Source: Winogradskyella immobilis
Lineage (GTDB): Bacteria > Bacteroidota > Bacteroidia > Flavobacteriales > Flavobacteriaceae
NCBI RefSeq assembly: GCF_021887715.1
Contig: NZ_JAIQXX010000003.1
Location: 1 to 64,000, forward strand
Direction of reading: 5' to 3'
DNA: 64,000 nucleotides
Below the pieces are notes generated by a model, which had not been told where the DNA came from, did no database searches, and saw only the letters and a list, made by a program, of their open reading frames with translations. The first letter of the stretch is position 1. Every line of letters starts with the position of its first letter. The translations under genes were made by a program, and so were the position numbers. Positions 35,992 through 45,748 of the stretch are shown piece after piece.

Positions 35992-37719
35992 TTATAAATC
36001 CATATCCTTAAGGATAGCATCAATTCTGTTCTCCAACAATTGCTCCGTTTTATCAAAATCAGACATATTGTCTAAATTAGTGTTGATACTAATATAGAAT
36101 TTAATTTTTGGTTCTGTGCCACTTGGTCGTAATGCTATTTTGCTTCCATCTTCTGTAAAATATATTAAAACGTTAGATTTAGGAATGTTTATAACAGTTT
36201 CAGTAGTATTAACTACATCTTTAATTATAGACTCTTGGTAATCTTCAATACGGATGACTTTAGAACCGTTAATTTCTTTTAGTGGTTGATTTCTAGCGTC
36301 AATCATAATTTGTTTAATCGCTTGAGCACCTTCAATGCCTTTTTTAGTTATAGACACTAAACGTTCTTTATAGAAACCATATTTTATGTAAAGTTCAATA
36401 AGACTTTTATATAAAGATTTGCCATTAGCTTTTGCTTGTGCTGCAATTTCGCAAGCGAGTAATGTAGAGGTTACCGCATCTTTATCTCTAACAAATTCAC
36501 CAACCATAAAGCCAAAACTTTCTTCGCCACCTCCAATAAAATCGAGCTCAGGAAAGTCTTTAATCATTTTAGCAATCCATTTAAAACCAGTTAAACCAAT
36601 TTTGAGTTCAGTATTATAACCATCTGCTAAAGCTTGCATCATAGGTGTAGAAACAATGGTAGATCCAATAAATGCTTTGCCATTTAGTTTGCCTTGGTCT
36701 TTCCATTGGTTTAATAAAAACTGAGTCATAACAATCATCGTTTGATTGCCATTTAAAAGTTTTAGATTACCATTTAAATCTCTGACAGCTATACCTAAAC
36801 GATCACAATCTGGATCTGTGCCTATTACAATATCTCCATTAATGGATTCAGCCAATTCAATTGCCATTTTAAGAGCATCAGGTTCTTCAGGGTTTGGCGA
36901 TTTTACCGTAGGGAAATCTCCATTGGGTTCTGATTGTGCTTCAACAAGATGCACATTATTATATCCTGCGCGTTTTAAAGTTTCTGGTACAGCAGTAATG
37001 GACGTGCCATGTAATGCTGTAAATACAATTTTTAAATCATCTTTTGCATGTTGCGGAGTATTAAAGCTTCCATTTTTTACAGAAGCATTTATAAAAACAT
37101 CGTCAACGTCCTTTCCTATATATGTAATTAAACTAGTGTTGCTTTTAAAGTTAATAGATGCATAATCTAGGTTATTTATCTCCGAAATAATTTCAGCATC
37201 TTGTGGCGGAACTAGTTGACCACCATCTTGCCAATACACTTTGTAACCATTATATTCAGGTGGATTATGAGATGCCGTTAATACAATACCGCAATGACAA
37301 TTTAAATGTTTTAGCGCAAAAGATAATTCTGGCGTTGCTCTTAAATCTTCAAACAAAAAGACTTCAATACCATTGGCAGAAAATACATCAGCAACAACTT
37401 TAGCTAAAGATTTACTATTGTGTCTACAATCAAAAGCAATAGCTGTTTTTATTTGTTCTCCAGGAAATACAGATTTTAAATAGTTACTTAAACCTTGTGT
37501 GTTTTTACCTAGCGTATATTTATTAATACGATTGTTACCGACTCCCATAATACCACGCATACCTCCAGTGCCAAACTCTAAGTTTTTATAAAAACTTTCT
37601 TTAAGCTCATCTGGCGATCCAGATATTTTTTCTCTTACTACATCTTGCGTATCCTCATCAAATGTAGGTGTTAGCCATACATTTATTTTCTTTAATAGCT
37701 CGGGTTCTATGTATATCAT
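35992..37719 (-). CDS. phosphoglucomutase/phosphomannomutase
   Basis: 575 aa in the alpha-D-phosphohexomutase superfamily. The phosphoserine is Ser150 in [14 protein letters not shown], the Mg loop is [10 protein letters not shown], the sugar loop is GGEESFG, and the phosphate-binding loop is RPSGTEPK. The length matches PgmB2/PGM2-type enzymes that convert glucose-1-P or ribose-1-P. It supplies sugar phosphates for the cell envelope. The glycosyltransferase gene lies 78 nt downstream. Confidence 0.93.
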   Translation of the reverse strand: MIYIEPELLKKINVWLTPTFDEDTQDVVREKISGSPDELKESFYKNLEFGTGGMRGIMGVGNNRINKYTLGKNTQGLSNYLKSVFPGEQIKTAIAFDCRHNSKSLAKVVADVFSANGIEVFLFEDLRATPELSFALKHLNCHCGIVLTASHNPPEYNGYKVYWQDGGQLVPPQDAEIISEINNLDYASINFKSNTSLITYIGKDVDDVFINASVKNGSFNTPQHAKDDLKIVFTALHGTSITAVPETLKRAGYNNVHLVEAQSEPNGDFPTVKSPNPEEPDALKMAIELAESINGDIVIGTDPDCDRLGIAVRDLNGNLKLLNGNQTMIVMTQFLLNQWKDQGKLNGKAFIGSTIVSTPMMQALADGYNTELKIGLTGFKWIAKMIKDFPELDFIGGGEESFGFMVGEFVRDKDAVTSTLLACEIAAQAKANGKSLYKSLIELYIKYGFYKERLVSITKKGIEGAQAIKQIMIDARNQPLKEINGSKVIRIEDYQESIIKDVVNTTETVINIPKSNVLIYFTEDGSKIALRPSGTEPKIKFYISINTNLDNMSDFDKTEQLLENRIDAILKDMDL

Positions 37720-37797
37720 TTATAAGCTTATCTATTTAACAAAATTACGTAATTCGTAATTTGCACTTTAATATTAATTGACGAATTTTAATATGAG

Positions 37798-38748
37798 TTA
37801 TGATAAATTGAGATTTTCTTTTATCAAGTAACGTTGTTGGTCGCGTTTAGAGCGTAAAACCAGCTCTCCTAAAAAACCAGCCACAAAAAATTGAGTGCCA
37901 ATTATCATGGTAACAAGCGAAATATAAAATTGTGGTCGTTGTGTAATTAATCTTCCTGCTGGATTAAAAAACAATTTATCTAAACCCAAATAAAAAGCAA
38001 ATGCAAAGCCAATACTAAACATAATAACACCTAAAGCACCAAATAAGTGCATAGGTCGTTTGCCAAAACGTGAAAGAAACCAAATGGTAATAAGGTCTAA
38101 AAAACCATTAATAAAACGATTCATTCCAAATTTGGTAGTACCGTATTTACGAGCTTGGTGTTGTACCACTTTTTCGCCAATATTGGTAAATCCGGCATTT
38201 TTTGCCAAAACAGGAATATAACGATGCATCTCACCATTAACATCGATATGTTTCACCACATCATTTTTATAGGCTTTTAGTCCGCAATTAAAATCGTGAA
38301 GTTTAACGCCAGAAGTGCGTCTTGCAGCCCAATTAAATAATTTTGAAGGCAAATTTTTAGCAATAACGGAATCGTAACGTTTCTTTTTCCAGCCAGACAC
38401 TAAATCAAAATGAGATTCAGTAATCATTTTATAAAGTTCAGGAATTTCTTCCGGATTATCTTGTAAATCGGCATCCATAGTAATAATGACATCACCTGTC
38501 ACTTGTTTAAAACCTGCATGGAGTGCTTGCGATTTCCCAAAGTTTTTTAGAAATTGAATCCCTTTTACATGTTCATCTTTTTTAGAAAGTGTAGTGATAA
38601 CGTTCCAAGAATTATCGGTAGATCCATCATCAATAAACAGAATTTCGTAAGAAAAACGATTGGACTGCATCACTGATACAATCCAATCGTATAATTCGTT
38701 TAAAGACTCTGCTTCATTAAGTAGTGGAATAACTACTGATATATTCAT
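37798..38748 (-). CDS. family 2 glycosyltransferase, DPM1/GtrB type
   Basis: 316 aa with a cytosolic GT2 domain (about 1-225; SVVIPLLNEAESL, FIDDGSTDNSW, MDADLQDNPEE) followed by two transmembrane helices (about 232-256 and 267-292). This architecture is that of enzymes that transfer a sugar from a nucleotide donor to undecaprenyl or dolichyl phosphate on the inner face of the membrane. Neither donor sugar nor acceptor can be read from the sequence. Confidence 0.9.
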   Translation of the reverse strand: MNISVVIPLLNEAESLNELYDWIVSVMQSNRFSYEILFIDDGSTDNSWNVITTLSKKDEHVKGIQFLKNFGKSQALHAGFKQVTGDVIITMDADLQDNPEEIPELYKMITESHFDLVSGWKKKRYDSVIAKNLPSKLFNWAARRTSGVKLHDFNCGLKAYKNDVVKHIDVNGEMHRYIPVLAKNAGFTNIGEKVVQHQARKYGTTKFGMNRFINGFLDLITIWFLSRFGKRPMHLFGALGVIMFSIGFAFAFYLGLDKLFFNPAGRLITQRPQFYISLVTMIIGTQFFVAGFLGELVLRSKRDQQRYLIKENLNLS

Positions 38749-38791
38749 AATTTATGGTCTATGATCTAGACTTCAAAAATAAAGAAAATAA

Positions 38792-39325
38792 TTAAGCAGC
38801 GTTAGGATCTTTTCTTCTTATGATTAAAGAAGATATTAGACCAAGGATTGAATAACCTATTATTTTAAAACCTATATTCAATCCAACATTTTTGATCGCA
38901 TAAAAATTGCCTTCTTTTTCTAAATTTACACGTTGAGTATCTATAGTTTCTTGTGGAGTTCCCCATTTTTCCATACCTTCTAATTGAGCTTCAATAATAA
39001 GCTCTCTTAAAATTGAATTTGACTCAGTATCAATAAAGTTGAATAAAATATAGTTAAATAGATTTGCCATAAGTAAACCTATTACTATGACTATAAAATA
39101 TGCTTTAAAAGTTTCTTTAAATGAGATGAAACCTCCTAAAGCTTTTTTTGTTTTTATAGAAGAAAGTATTCCTAGTGTAGCTATAATTATAAGTAGTAAA
39201 AAAGGAAACCAAACAGTTACAAACATATTTAATGACATAGAATAGCCTATAACAGTAAAAGCAATAAGTATTAAGCCTAAGTATAAGCCATAGTTTATAG
39301 CCGGAGATTTTAATGTTTTTTCCAT
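38792..39325 (-). CDS. DUF4199 family membrane protein
   Basis: 177 aa with four predicted transmembrane helices (two at the start, one near 75-95, one near 150-170) and the DUF4199 pattern IKTKKALGGFISFKETFKAYF. In many Bacteroidetes this gene precedes a DPM-like glycosyltransferase in the same orientation, as here (43 nt apart), so a shared envelope function is likely but undefined. Confidence 0.85.
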   Translation of the reverse strand: MEKTLKSPAINYGLYLGLILIAFTVIGYSMSLNMFVTVWFPFLLLIIIATLGILSSIKTKKALGGFISFKETFKAYFIVIVIGLLMANLFNYILFNFIDTESNSILRELIIEAQLEGMEKWGTPQETIDTQRVNLEKEGNFYAIKNVGLNIGFKIIGYSILGLISSLIIRRKDPNAA

Positions 39326-39416
39326 AATTTAGTTGATTTATGAGTTAATTGACTAGTTAGTATCCAAAGATAACAAAACGTTACAAAATCATTAAAAATA
39401 AAAAATTATAAAAATA

Positions 39417-39446
39417 TTGTAGATTTATAAAAATTACCTAAATTTG
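39417..39446 (+). promoter_or_regulatory. rpmE2: rpmE2 promoter
   Basis: TTG at 39417-39419, a 19-nt spacer, then TAAATTTG at 39439-39446: a full match to the flavobacterial housekeeping consensus TTG-N17..23-TAnnTTTG, 38 nt before the start codon. Confidence 0.85.
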
Positions 39447-39484
39447 CAGCTCGAAAAATCGAAAGAATATTAAAGCATTTAGTG

Positions 39485-39736
39485 ATGAAAAAAGGTATAC
39501 ATCCAGAAAATTATAGAATAGTAGCTTTTAAAGACATGTCTAATGATGATGTGTTTTTAACTAAATCTACTGCAGATACAAAAGAAACGATTGATGTTGA
39601 TGGTGTTGAGTATCCATTAATTAAACTGGAAATTTCTAGAACATCACATCCTTTCTATACCGGTAAATCTAAGTTAGTAGATACTGCTGGTCGTATCGAT
39701 AAATTTAAAAACAAATACGCTAAGTTTAAGAAATAA
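39485..39736 (+). CDS. rpmE2: 50S ribosomal protein L31, type B (zinc-free)
   Basis: 83 aa, beginning [11 protein letters not shown]. It lacks the CxxC zinc-binding cysteines of L31 type A and has the longer C-terminus of type B ([21 protein letters not shown]). In other bacteria the zinc-free form replaces the zinc form during zinc shortage; whether a second copy exists here is not visible. The ATG at 39485 is chosen over the GTG one codon upstream. It has a consensus promoter and its own terminator. Confidence 0.97.
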   Translation: MKKGIHPENYRIVAFKDMSNDDVFLTKSTADTKETIDVDGVEYPLIKLEISRTSHPFYTGKSKLVDTAGRIDKFKNKYAKFKK

Positions 39737-39758
39737 ACATAGTAAAAAGATAATTTTC

Positions 39759-39786
39759 AAAGCCTTTCTAAATTTAGAAAGGCTTT
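39759..39786 (+). terminator. rpmE2: rpmE2 terminator
   Basis: A 28-nt perfect palindrome (14-nt arms, AAAGCCTTTCTAAA and its complement) is followed by T residues, 22 nt past the stop codon. Confidence 0.88.
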
Positions 39787-39872
39787 TTTATTATATGTAA
39801 TTCAATTACTTTTGGATTTATAGAATAGTTTGAAGCATTATGACTTCTAATTATTAAATTCTAAATACCTAT

Positions 39873-41048
39873 ATGAATTATATATTATTTGACGGACCTC
39901 ATCGGAACAATCTTTTACCTTTTACATACACACGTCCTGTTGCTGATATTAGAGTTGGCATATTAACCATTAGAGAAAAATGGGAATCTTACCTAGATTA
40001 TACAACGACAACAGTAACTGAAGATTATCTTTCAGAAAAGTTTCCTATGGTAGAAATGGAGCATAACGTTATGATCAATGCTTCTTTTTTGCCTAATAAA
40101 GATATTATATCAATAATAAAAACATTAGAAGATAACCAGGCAATATTTAAAGGAGAAGATATTATTGCATTTAGAATTAAGGAAGGTGAGGAGCATGAAG
40201 ATTTTTCGAAATTTGAAGCTATTGAATTTGAAAATGACATTTTAAAAATTGAAAACACTTGGGATATTTTCTCTAAAAATGGAGAAGCTATTGAAGCAGA
40301 TTATACTTTAATGACAAAGGGCAGAGCTTCAGAACCTATCCCCGAAACCGTAAATACCATAAACCCAGAACGCATTTTTATTGAAGAAGGAGCAACATTA
40401 AATTTTGTAACCCTTAATGCAAGTTCAGGTCCTATATATATAGGCAAAGATACAGAGATTATGGAAGGATCTTTAATTAGAGGTCCTTTTGCTTTATGTC
40501 ATAATGCAGGTGTTAAATTAGGCGCTAAAATATATGGACCTACAACCATTGGGCCATTTAGTAAAGTTGGAGGAGAAGTAAATAACTCGGTATTATTTGG
40601 TTATTCTAATAAAGGGCATGATGGGTTTTTAGGAAATTCAGTTTTGGGTGAATGGTGTAATCTTGGTGCAGATACTAATAACTCTAATTTAAAAAACAAT
40701 TATGCAGAAGTACGTTTATGGGATTATAATACGGAAAGTTTTGCTAAAACAGGATTACAATTTTGTGGCTTAATGATGGGTGATCATAGTAAATGTGGAA
40801 TCAATACTATGTTTAATACAGGAACAGTTGTCGGAGTGAGTTCAAATATATTTGGAAGTGGTTTTCCGCGTAACTTCGTGCCGAGTTTTTCTTGGGGCGG
40901 AAGTAAGGGTTTTGTAACGTATAAAACAAATAAAGTGTTCGAGGTCGCTGAGGTTGTAATGGCAAGACGTAAAGTTCCTTTTACGGAAACTGATAAAGCT
41001 ATTTTAGATTATATATTTGAAGAGACAAAAAAATACAGACGCGAATAA
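39873..41048 (+). CDS. GlmU-like sugar nucleotidyltransferase family protein
   Basis: 391 aa. The N-terminal part (1-160) resembles a nucleotidyltransferase fold but starts FDGPHRNNLLPFTYTRPVADIRVG rather than with the GxGTRM pyrophosphorylase loop (split: FDGPHRNNLLPF, then TYTRPVADIRVG). The C-terminal part is a left-handed beta-helix (IYIGKDTEIMEGSLIRGPF). Homologues in Bacteroidetes are annotated as GlmU family or putative sugar nucleotidyltransferase. With the normal catalytic loop altered, activity is uncertain. It is followed after 1 nt by a PD40 gene. Confidence 0.8.
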   Translation: MNYILFDGPHRNNLLPFTYTRPVADIRVGILTIREKWESYLDYTTTTVTEDYLSEKFPMVEMEHNVMINASFLPNKDIISIIKTLEDNQAIFKGEDIIAFRIKEGEEHEDFSKFEAIEFENDILKIENTWDIFSKNGEAIEADYTLMTKGRASEPIPETVNTINPERIFIEEGATLNFVTLNASSGPIYIGKDTEIMEGSLIRGPFALCHNAGVKLGAKIYGPTTIGPFSKVGGEVNNSVLFGYSNKGHDGFLGNSVLGEWCNLGADTNNSNLKNNYAEVRLWDYNTESFAKTGLQFCGLMMGDHSKCGINTMFNTGTVVGVSSNIFGSGFPRNFVPSFSWGGSKGFVTYKTNKVFEVAEVVMARRKVPFTETDKAILDYIFEETKKYRRE

Positions 41049-41049
41049 T

Positions 41050-41970
41050 ATGAAAACCAACAAGTTTATTTTTGCACTATTTTTATTGGTCAGTTTTGTG
41101 TTGTCTTCTCAAACAGATTATACAATAACTAATCTTGAGGTTAATGATAAAAGACCACATTTTGGCTTGGCTATTAGTCCTAATGGAAAAGTTTTAATCA
41201 CATCTTACAAGACGAATAAAAGTGGACGTGTAATTATAGATAAAGGAGAACCAATATTAAGTTTGTATGAAGGAGACATTTCAGGTTCTGGAGAAATTAC
41301 AAATGTAAAACCATTGCAAATAGCAAATACCGAAGATATCAACCAAATTGTTAGTGCTACATATTCGCCAGATGGTAAAAAGTTATATGTATCTACACGT
41401 TACGAAAAACGAAAAAATAAACCTAAAGGAAAATTTAAAGAAACCAATCTCCATCTCGAAGTTGCAGAATATATTGATGGAAAAGGTTGGTCTAATTTTA
41501 AAGTATTAGATTTCTGTCTGCCTAAATACTCTTATGCACATCCTACAATTAGTGCCGATGGTAAACAATTGTATTTTATAGCCAGTATAAAAGGACAAGG
41601 CAAACAATTTACTAGAGGACAATCTGATATTTATAAAGTAGAGATTGATGCTTCTGGTAATTATGGAGAACCTGAAAATGTAGGCACTAATGTCAATACC
41701 TATGCTAAAGAAATGTTTCCATATATAAGTAAAGATAATGTACTTTATTTTGCATCTAATAGACCAAATGGAATTGGGAATTATGATATTTATAAATCTG
41801 AAATGGATGCCAATGGGAAATTTAAAAAAGCAGAAGTACTCCCCAAACCTATAAATAGTATTGCTAGTGATATATGTTTTGTGTTAACAAGCTCTAATAC
41901 AGGTTATGTAACTTCAAAACGAAAAAAAGGAAAAGGTGATGATGATATTTATTACTTTGTAAAAGAATAA
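41050..41970 (+). CDS. periplasmic PD40/TolB-like propeller protein
   Basis: 306 aa from the ATG at 41050, which directly follows the preceding stop codon. The longer frame from 41017 is rejected because its first residues run inside the preceding gene and would hide the signal peptide (MKTNKFIFALFLLVSFVLSSQ). PD40 repeats are visible: ATYSPDGKKLYVSTR, PTISADGKQLYFIAS, PYISKDNVLYFASNRPNG. Similar repeats occur in OmpA-linked peptidoglycan-binding proteins, but no such domain is present here. Function is unknown. Confidence 0.85.
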   Translation: MKTNKFIFALFLLVSFVLSSQTDYTITNLEVNDKRPHFGLAISPNGKVLITSYKTNKSGRVIIDKGEPILSLYEGDISGSGEITNVKPLQIANTEDINQIVSATYSPDGKKLYVSTRYEKRKNKPKGKFKETNLHLEVAEYIDGKGWSNFKVLDFCLPKYSYAHPTISADGKQLYFIASIKGQGKQFTRGQSDIYKVEIDASGNYGEPENVGTNVNTYAKEMFPYISKDNVLYFASNRPNGIGNYDIYKSEMDANGKFKKAEVLPKPINSIASDICFVLTSSNTGYVTSKRKKGKGDDDIYYFVKE

Positions 41971-41971
41971 T

Positions 41972-43624
41972 TTATTTTATCTTCTTAACGCGTTTTACAT
42001 CTAATAAATTTGTGGCATTAATGCCTAATCCCGATACGTTTTTTCTTGTAAACCTTACAACTTCATCATAAAATAAAGGCACAATAGGTGCAGATTGCAT
42101 CACTAAACTATCCATTTGCGTATAGAGTTTAGCTCTTAAATTAGAATCGGTTTCTAAATACGCTTGTTCGTATAAAGCATCAAAAGTATCATTTTTAAAA
42201 TGTGTATAATTTGGGCCATTTGGCACAAAATTTTCACTGTAATAGAGCGATAGGTAATTTTCGGCATCAGGATAATCGGCAACCCAGCTTGCTCTAAAAA
42301 AATCGAGCTGCCCATTTGCTTTTAAATCACGTAAACTAGAAGCTGGTATCACATCTACAACAACTTCTAATCCTGTTTTTTGTATTTCACGTTGAATATA
42401 TTCGCAAAAACTCAAATAATTACTTGTTGTTGTTAATGTGATTTTTGGGTTATTAATTCCTGTTTCAGATTTAAACTGAGCAACTAAATTTTTAGCTTCT
42501 TCAGGTTGATAAGTAAACCCAATAACATCATCATAACCAGGTAATCCTTTAGGGATAAATCCGCCATTAGCAGGGATGCCAATACCATTGCGTAAATAGG
42601 TAATCATTTTTTGACGATCAAAACCAATATTAATAGCTTTTCTTATAAGACTAGATTGCAATTCAGTGATTTCAGAATCCATATAAAAGCCTAAGTATTC
42701 TGTGTTTAAATAAGGACCTCTAATCATATTAACGTCTGGTACATATAATGCTTTTAGTTTTCCTTCAGAAGATAAAATTTCATCTTTGTAAGAAGCATCT
42801 AAACCCGATACAAAATCTATATTGCCTTGTGCAAACTGAAGAAATTCACTCTGCTTATCTGGTAAAAATGTTACAGCTATAGCTTCGAGATATGGTAACT
42901 TCTCACCAGATGTATTGGTTTCAAAATAATTGTTATTTCGCCTTAAAACCAATTTAATATTTTCTTCCCAACGTTTAAATTTAAAAGGACCAGTTCCTAT
43001 TGGGTTTGATCTAAAATCACTACCATAATGTTCTACAATTTCCTTGGGAACAACAGAACAATATTTCATGGTTAATAATCCCATAAACGCAGGGAATGGT
43101 TGCTTTAATTGTATCACAAATGTAGAATCATTCTCGGCATAGAATCGTTCAACTTTATTGAGTACCCAACTTCCTGGTGATGCCAATGATTTATCTAATA
43201 ACCGATTAAAACTGTATTCAAAATCTTTAGCAGTCACTGTTCTTGTAGAATCTTGGTAACTATGCGAAGTCGAAGTGGTAAATAATTGATGTTTATGAAA
43301 ATAGATGTTATTTTTTAATGAAAAGGTATAAGTTTTAGCACTATCGGTAATTGTCCAAGATTCTGCAATACTGGGTTTAACAACCAATTGATTGTCCATT
43401 TGTACTAAACCATTAAATAGTTGATTAGTAGCCCATATATCTGCTAAATCTTTAGAAAAAGCAGGATCTAAAGAGCTAATGTTTTTATGTTCATTATATC
43501 TAAAAACGAGATGATCTCTATTTGTTTTAGTTGTACCAGTACAATTTGTAAATAGAAAGATAACAAAACTATAAATGACAATGCGTTTTAATGAAGTTGT
43601 AAAGCCTTGTATTTCTTTTAGCAT
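41972..43624 (-). CDS. ABC-type peptide-binding lipoprotein (SBP family 5)
   Basis: 550 aa with a lipoprotein signal (lipobox FLFTNC, about Cys28) and a complete family 5 solute-binding fold (PF00496; LKNNIYFHKHQLF, YPDAENYLSLYYSENF). It is related to OppA/DppA, which deliver oligopeptides to ABC importers. No permease or ATPase genes are adjacent, so it may serve a transporter encoded elsewhere. Its stop is 1 nt from that of the convergent PD40 gene. Confidence 0.92.
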   Translation of the reverse strand: MLKEIQGFTTSLKRIVIYSFVIFLFTNCTGTTKTNRDHLVFRYNEHKNISSLDPAFSKDLADIWATNQLFNGLVQMDNQLVVKPSIAESWTITDSAKTYTFSLKNNIYFHKHQLFTTSTSHSYQDSTRTVTAKDFEYSFNRLLDKSLASPGSWVLNKVERFYAENDSTFVIQLKQPFPAFMGLLTMKYCSVVPKEIVEHYGSDFRSNPIGTGPFKFKRWEENIKLVLRRNNNYFETNTSGEKLPYLEAIAVTFLPDKQSEFLQFAQGNIDFVSGLDASYKDEILSSEGKLKALYVPDVNMIRGPYLNTEYLGFYMDSEITELQSSLIRKAINIGFDRQKMITYLRNGIGIPANGGFIPKGLPGYDDVIGFTYQPEEAKNLVAQFKSETGINNPKITLTTTSNYLSFCEYIQREIQKTGLEVVVDVIPASSLRDLKANGQLDFFRASWVADYPDAENYLSLYYSENFVPNGPNYTHFKNDTFDALYEQAYLETDSNLRAKLYTQMDSLVMQSAPIVPLFYDEVVRFTRKNVSGLGINATNLLDVKRVKKIK

Positions 43625-43690
43625 TTTAGTTATTAGTTGTAAATTTGCAAATTCTTGGATAAAGGTAAATTTTTATAGGTTCAAAAACAA

Positions 43691-43708
43691 TCCCGATAGC
43701 TATCGGGA
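43691..43708. repeat. perfect palindrome in the mtaB leader
   Basis: TCCCGATAGCTATCGGGA is an 18-nt perfect palindrome 14 nt upstream of the mtaB start, followed by CAGAATGACA. This CCCGATAGCTATCGGG word is, from general experience, a frequent flavobacterial dispersed repeat. In RNA it would put a GC-rich hairpin next to the start codon. Confidence 0.8.
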
Positions 43709-43722
43709 CAGAATGACAAAAT

Positions 43723-45051
43723 ATGGAACGTAAAAAAGTTGCATTTTACACTTTAGGTTGTAAACTTAATTTTTCTGAAACTTCTACAATAGCTCGGAGT
43801 TTTACAGATGAAGGTTTTGATCGTGTAGACTTTAAAGACTCAGCAGATATTTATGTTATAAATACATGCTCAGTGACTGAAAATGCAGATAAACGTTTTA
43901 AAACTATTGTAAAACAAGCACAGAAGGTAAACCCTGACGCTTTTGTAGCTGCAGTAGGCTGTTATGCACAGTTAAAACCAGAAGAGTTAGCTGCTGTAGA
44001 TGGTGTAGATTTAGTATTAGGTGCTACCGAAAAGTTTAAGATTACAGATTACCTAAATGATTTGTCAAAGAACGACTATGGCGAAGTACATTCTTGTGAG
44101 ATTGAAGATGCAGATTTCTATGTTGGTAGTTATTCTATAGGAGACCGAACACGAGCATTTTTAAAAGTACAAGATGGTTGTGATTATAAATGCACTTATT
44201 GTACAATTCCTTTAGCTCGTGGTATTTCACGTAGTGATACTATGAAAAATGTGCTAAAAAATGCTAAAGAGATTTCAGAAAAAGGCATTAAAGAAATTGT
44301 TCTTACTGGTGTTAATATTGGTGATTACGGTAAAGGAGAGTTTGGAAACAAAAAGCATGAGCATACGTTTTTAGATTTAGTTTCAGAATTAGATAAAGTA
44401 AATGGTATTGAACGTTTAAGAATATCTTCAATAGAGCCAAATCTTTTAAAGAACGAAACCATAGATTTAGTCGCAAAATCTAGAGCATTTGTACCACATT
44501 TTCATATACCATTACAAAGTGGAAGTAATACGTTGTTAAAGAAAATGAAACGCCGCTATATGCGTGAATTGTACGTAGATAGAGTAACAAAAATTAAAGC
44601 AACAATGCCACATGCTTGTATTGGAGTGGATGTTATTGTTGGTTTTCCTGGGGAGACAGATGAATTGTTTTTAGAAACCTATAATTTCTTAAATGAATTA
44701 GATATTTCATACTTACATGTATTTACCTATTCTGAGCGTGATAATACTGAAGCAGCAGATTTTGATGGTGTTGTACCTAAAAATATTAGAGCTAAGCGTA
44801 GTAAAATGCTTCGTGGATTATCTGCTAAAAAGAGACGTGCTTATTACGAATCACAGATAGGAAGTGATAGAACAGTTTTGTTTGAGAGCGAAAACAAAGA
44901 AGGTTATATTCATGGATTTACTGAAAATTATATTAAAGTAAAAACCCCGTGGAATCCAGAATTGGTGAACACCTTACATCAGGTAAACCTCAATAAAATT
45001 GATGATGATGGCTTGGTTAGATTTGATTTTGTAGAATCATTTAGCGTTTAA
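43723..45051 (+). CDS. mtaB: tRNA t6A37 methylthiotransferase MtaB
   Basis: 442 aa, a radical-SAM methylthiotransferase. The N-terminal MTTase domain has three cluster cysteines (TLGCKLNFSE, NTCSVTE, VGCYAQLKPEE), the radical-SAM cluster is Cys-x3-Cys-x2-Cys in DGCDYKCTYCTIP, and there is a C-terminal TRAM domain. The CKLN start and overall length separate MtaB (ms2t6A) from MiaB and RimO. It adds a methylthio group to t6A37 of tRNAs that read ANN codons. Confidence 0.95.
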   Translation: MERKKVAFYTLGCKLNFSETSTIARSFTDEGFDRVDFKDSADIYVINTCSVTENADKRFKTIVKQAQKVNPDAFVAAVGCYAQLKPEELAAVDGVDLVLGATEKFKITDYLNDLSKNDYGEVHSCEIEDADFYVGSYSIGDRTRAFLKVQDGCDYKCTYCTIPLARGISRSDTMKNVLKNAKEISEKGIKEIVLTGVNIGDYGKGEFGNKKHEHTFLDLVSELDKVNGIERLRISSIEPNLLKNETIDLVAKSRAFVPHFHIPLQSGSNTLLKKMKRRYMRELYVDRVTKIKATMPHACIGVDVIVGFPGETDELFLETYNFLNELDISYLHVFTYSERDNTEAADFDGVVPKNIRAKRSKMLRGLSAKKRRAYYESQIGSDRTVLFESENKEGYIHGFTENYIKVKTPWNPELVNTLHQVNLNKIDDDGLVRFDFVESFSV

Positions 45052-45165
45052 AACCATCAATTTCTTAGTGTATTTAGGTCGTTCAACCAGCAAAATGTCC
45101 TTTTGTCTAGTTTTTAGCTGTTTAGCAAGAATCCAGTATACATTTACCATCCCAATGAAAATCTT

Positions 45166-45672
45166 ATGAAAAACCTACATTCATTTCTTTTAATTGTATT
45201 CCTATCCTTTTTCGTAACCTCGTGTTCTAATGATAACGATGATACTTTATTTTCTGTTGTTGGAGAATGGGAACTTACCGAGTGGAATGCTAATATAATG
45301 TTAGACTTAAATAATGATGCTATAGCTAGTTTCAATCTTTTAGAGGAAGTAGCTTGTATCAACAATGAAATCTTAACTTTTGAAGCTAACGGAGTTGTAA
45401 CATCTAATAATACGTTTAATCCAAAAGCGCAATTCTTTTTGCAAGCAGACCAACAGCATAGTGGAAGTATAGACTGTAGTACAGAAGGTTCTATAGGATT
45501 TGCAAGTAGTTATATAGAAGCTGGTAATACTATTGAATTTAATGGAAGTGTTTCAGAGTTGATAGGAAACCAAATTATAAGAACGTTTCAAGACGAAATT
45601 AAAATCTATAATGAAGACTTATCACAAGTTATAGAAACAAGAGATTTAATTTTAGTGTATACGAAGCGTTAA
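45166..45672 (+). CDS. lipoprotein with lipocalin-like fold (hypothetical)
   Basis: 168 aa with a lipoprotein signal (lipobox FVTSC, Cys20) and a domain beginning VVGEWELTEWNANIMLDLNNDA, usually taken as lipocalin-like (first part VVGEWELTEW). The DLNND...E..AC pattern is shared with the lipoprotein at 23575. It is a single gene with a strong bidirectional terminator. No function is known. Confidence 0.75.
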   Translation: MKNLHSFLLIVFLSFFVTSCSNDNDDTLFSVVGEWELTEWNANIMLDLNNDAIASFNLLEEVACINNEILTFEANGVVTSNNTFNPKAQFFLQADQQHSGSIDCSTEGSIGFASSYIEAGNTIEFNGSVSELIGNQIIRTFQDEIKIYNEDLSQVIETRDLILVYTKR

Positions 45673-45694
45673 TTAGAATAGAATATATCAAACA

Positions 45695-45730
45695 TAGAAA
45701 AGCCGAAACATATTAGTTTCGGCTTTTCTA
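45695..45730. terminator. bidirectional terminator
   Basis: A perfect 15-bp stem (45695-45709 with 45716-45730, loop ATATTA) lies between the convergent genes ending at 45672 and 45749. Confidence 0.92.
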
Positions 45731-45748
45731 TTATTAATTGTTGTTTTT

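Noticed and set aside
41017-41049. Longer start for the PD40 protein
   Set aside because: It overlaps the end of the GlmU-like gene and would place 11 charged residues before the signal peptide.
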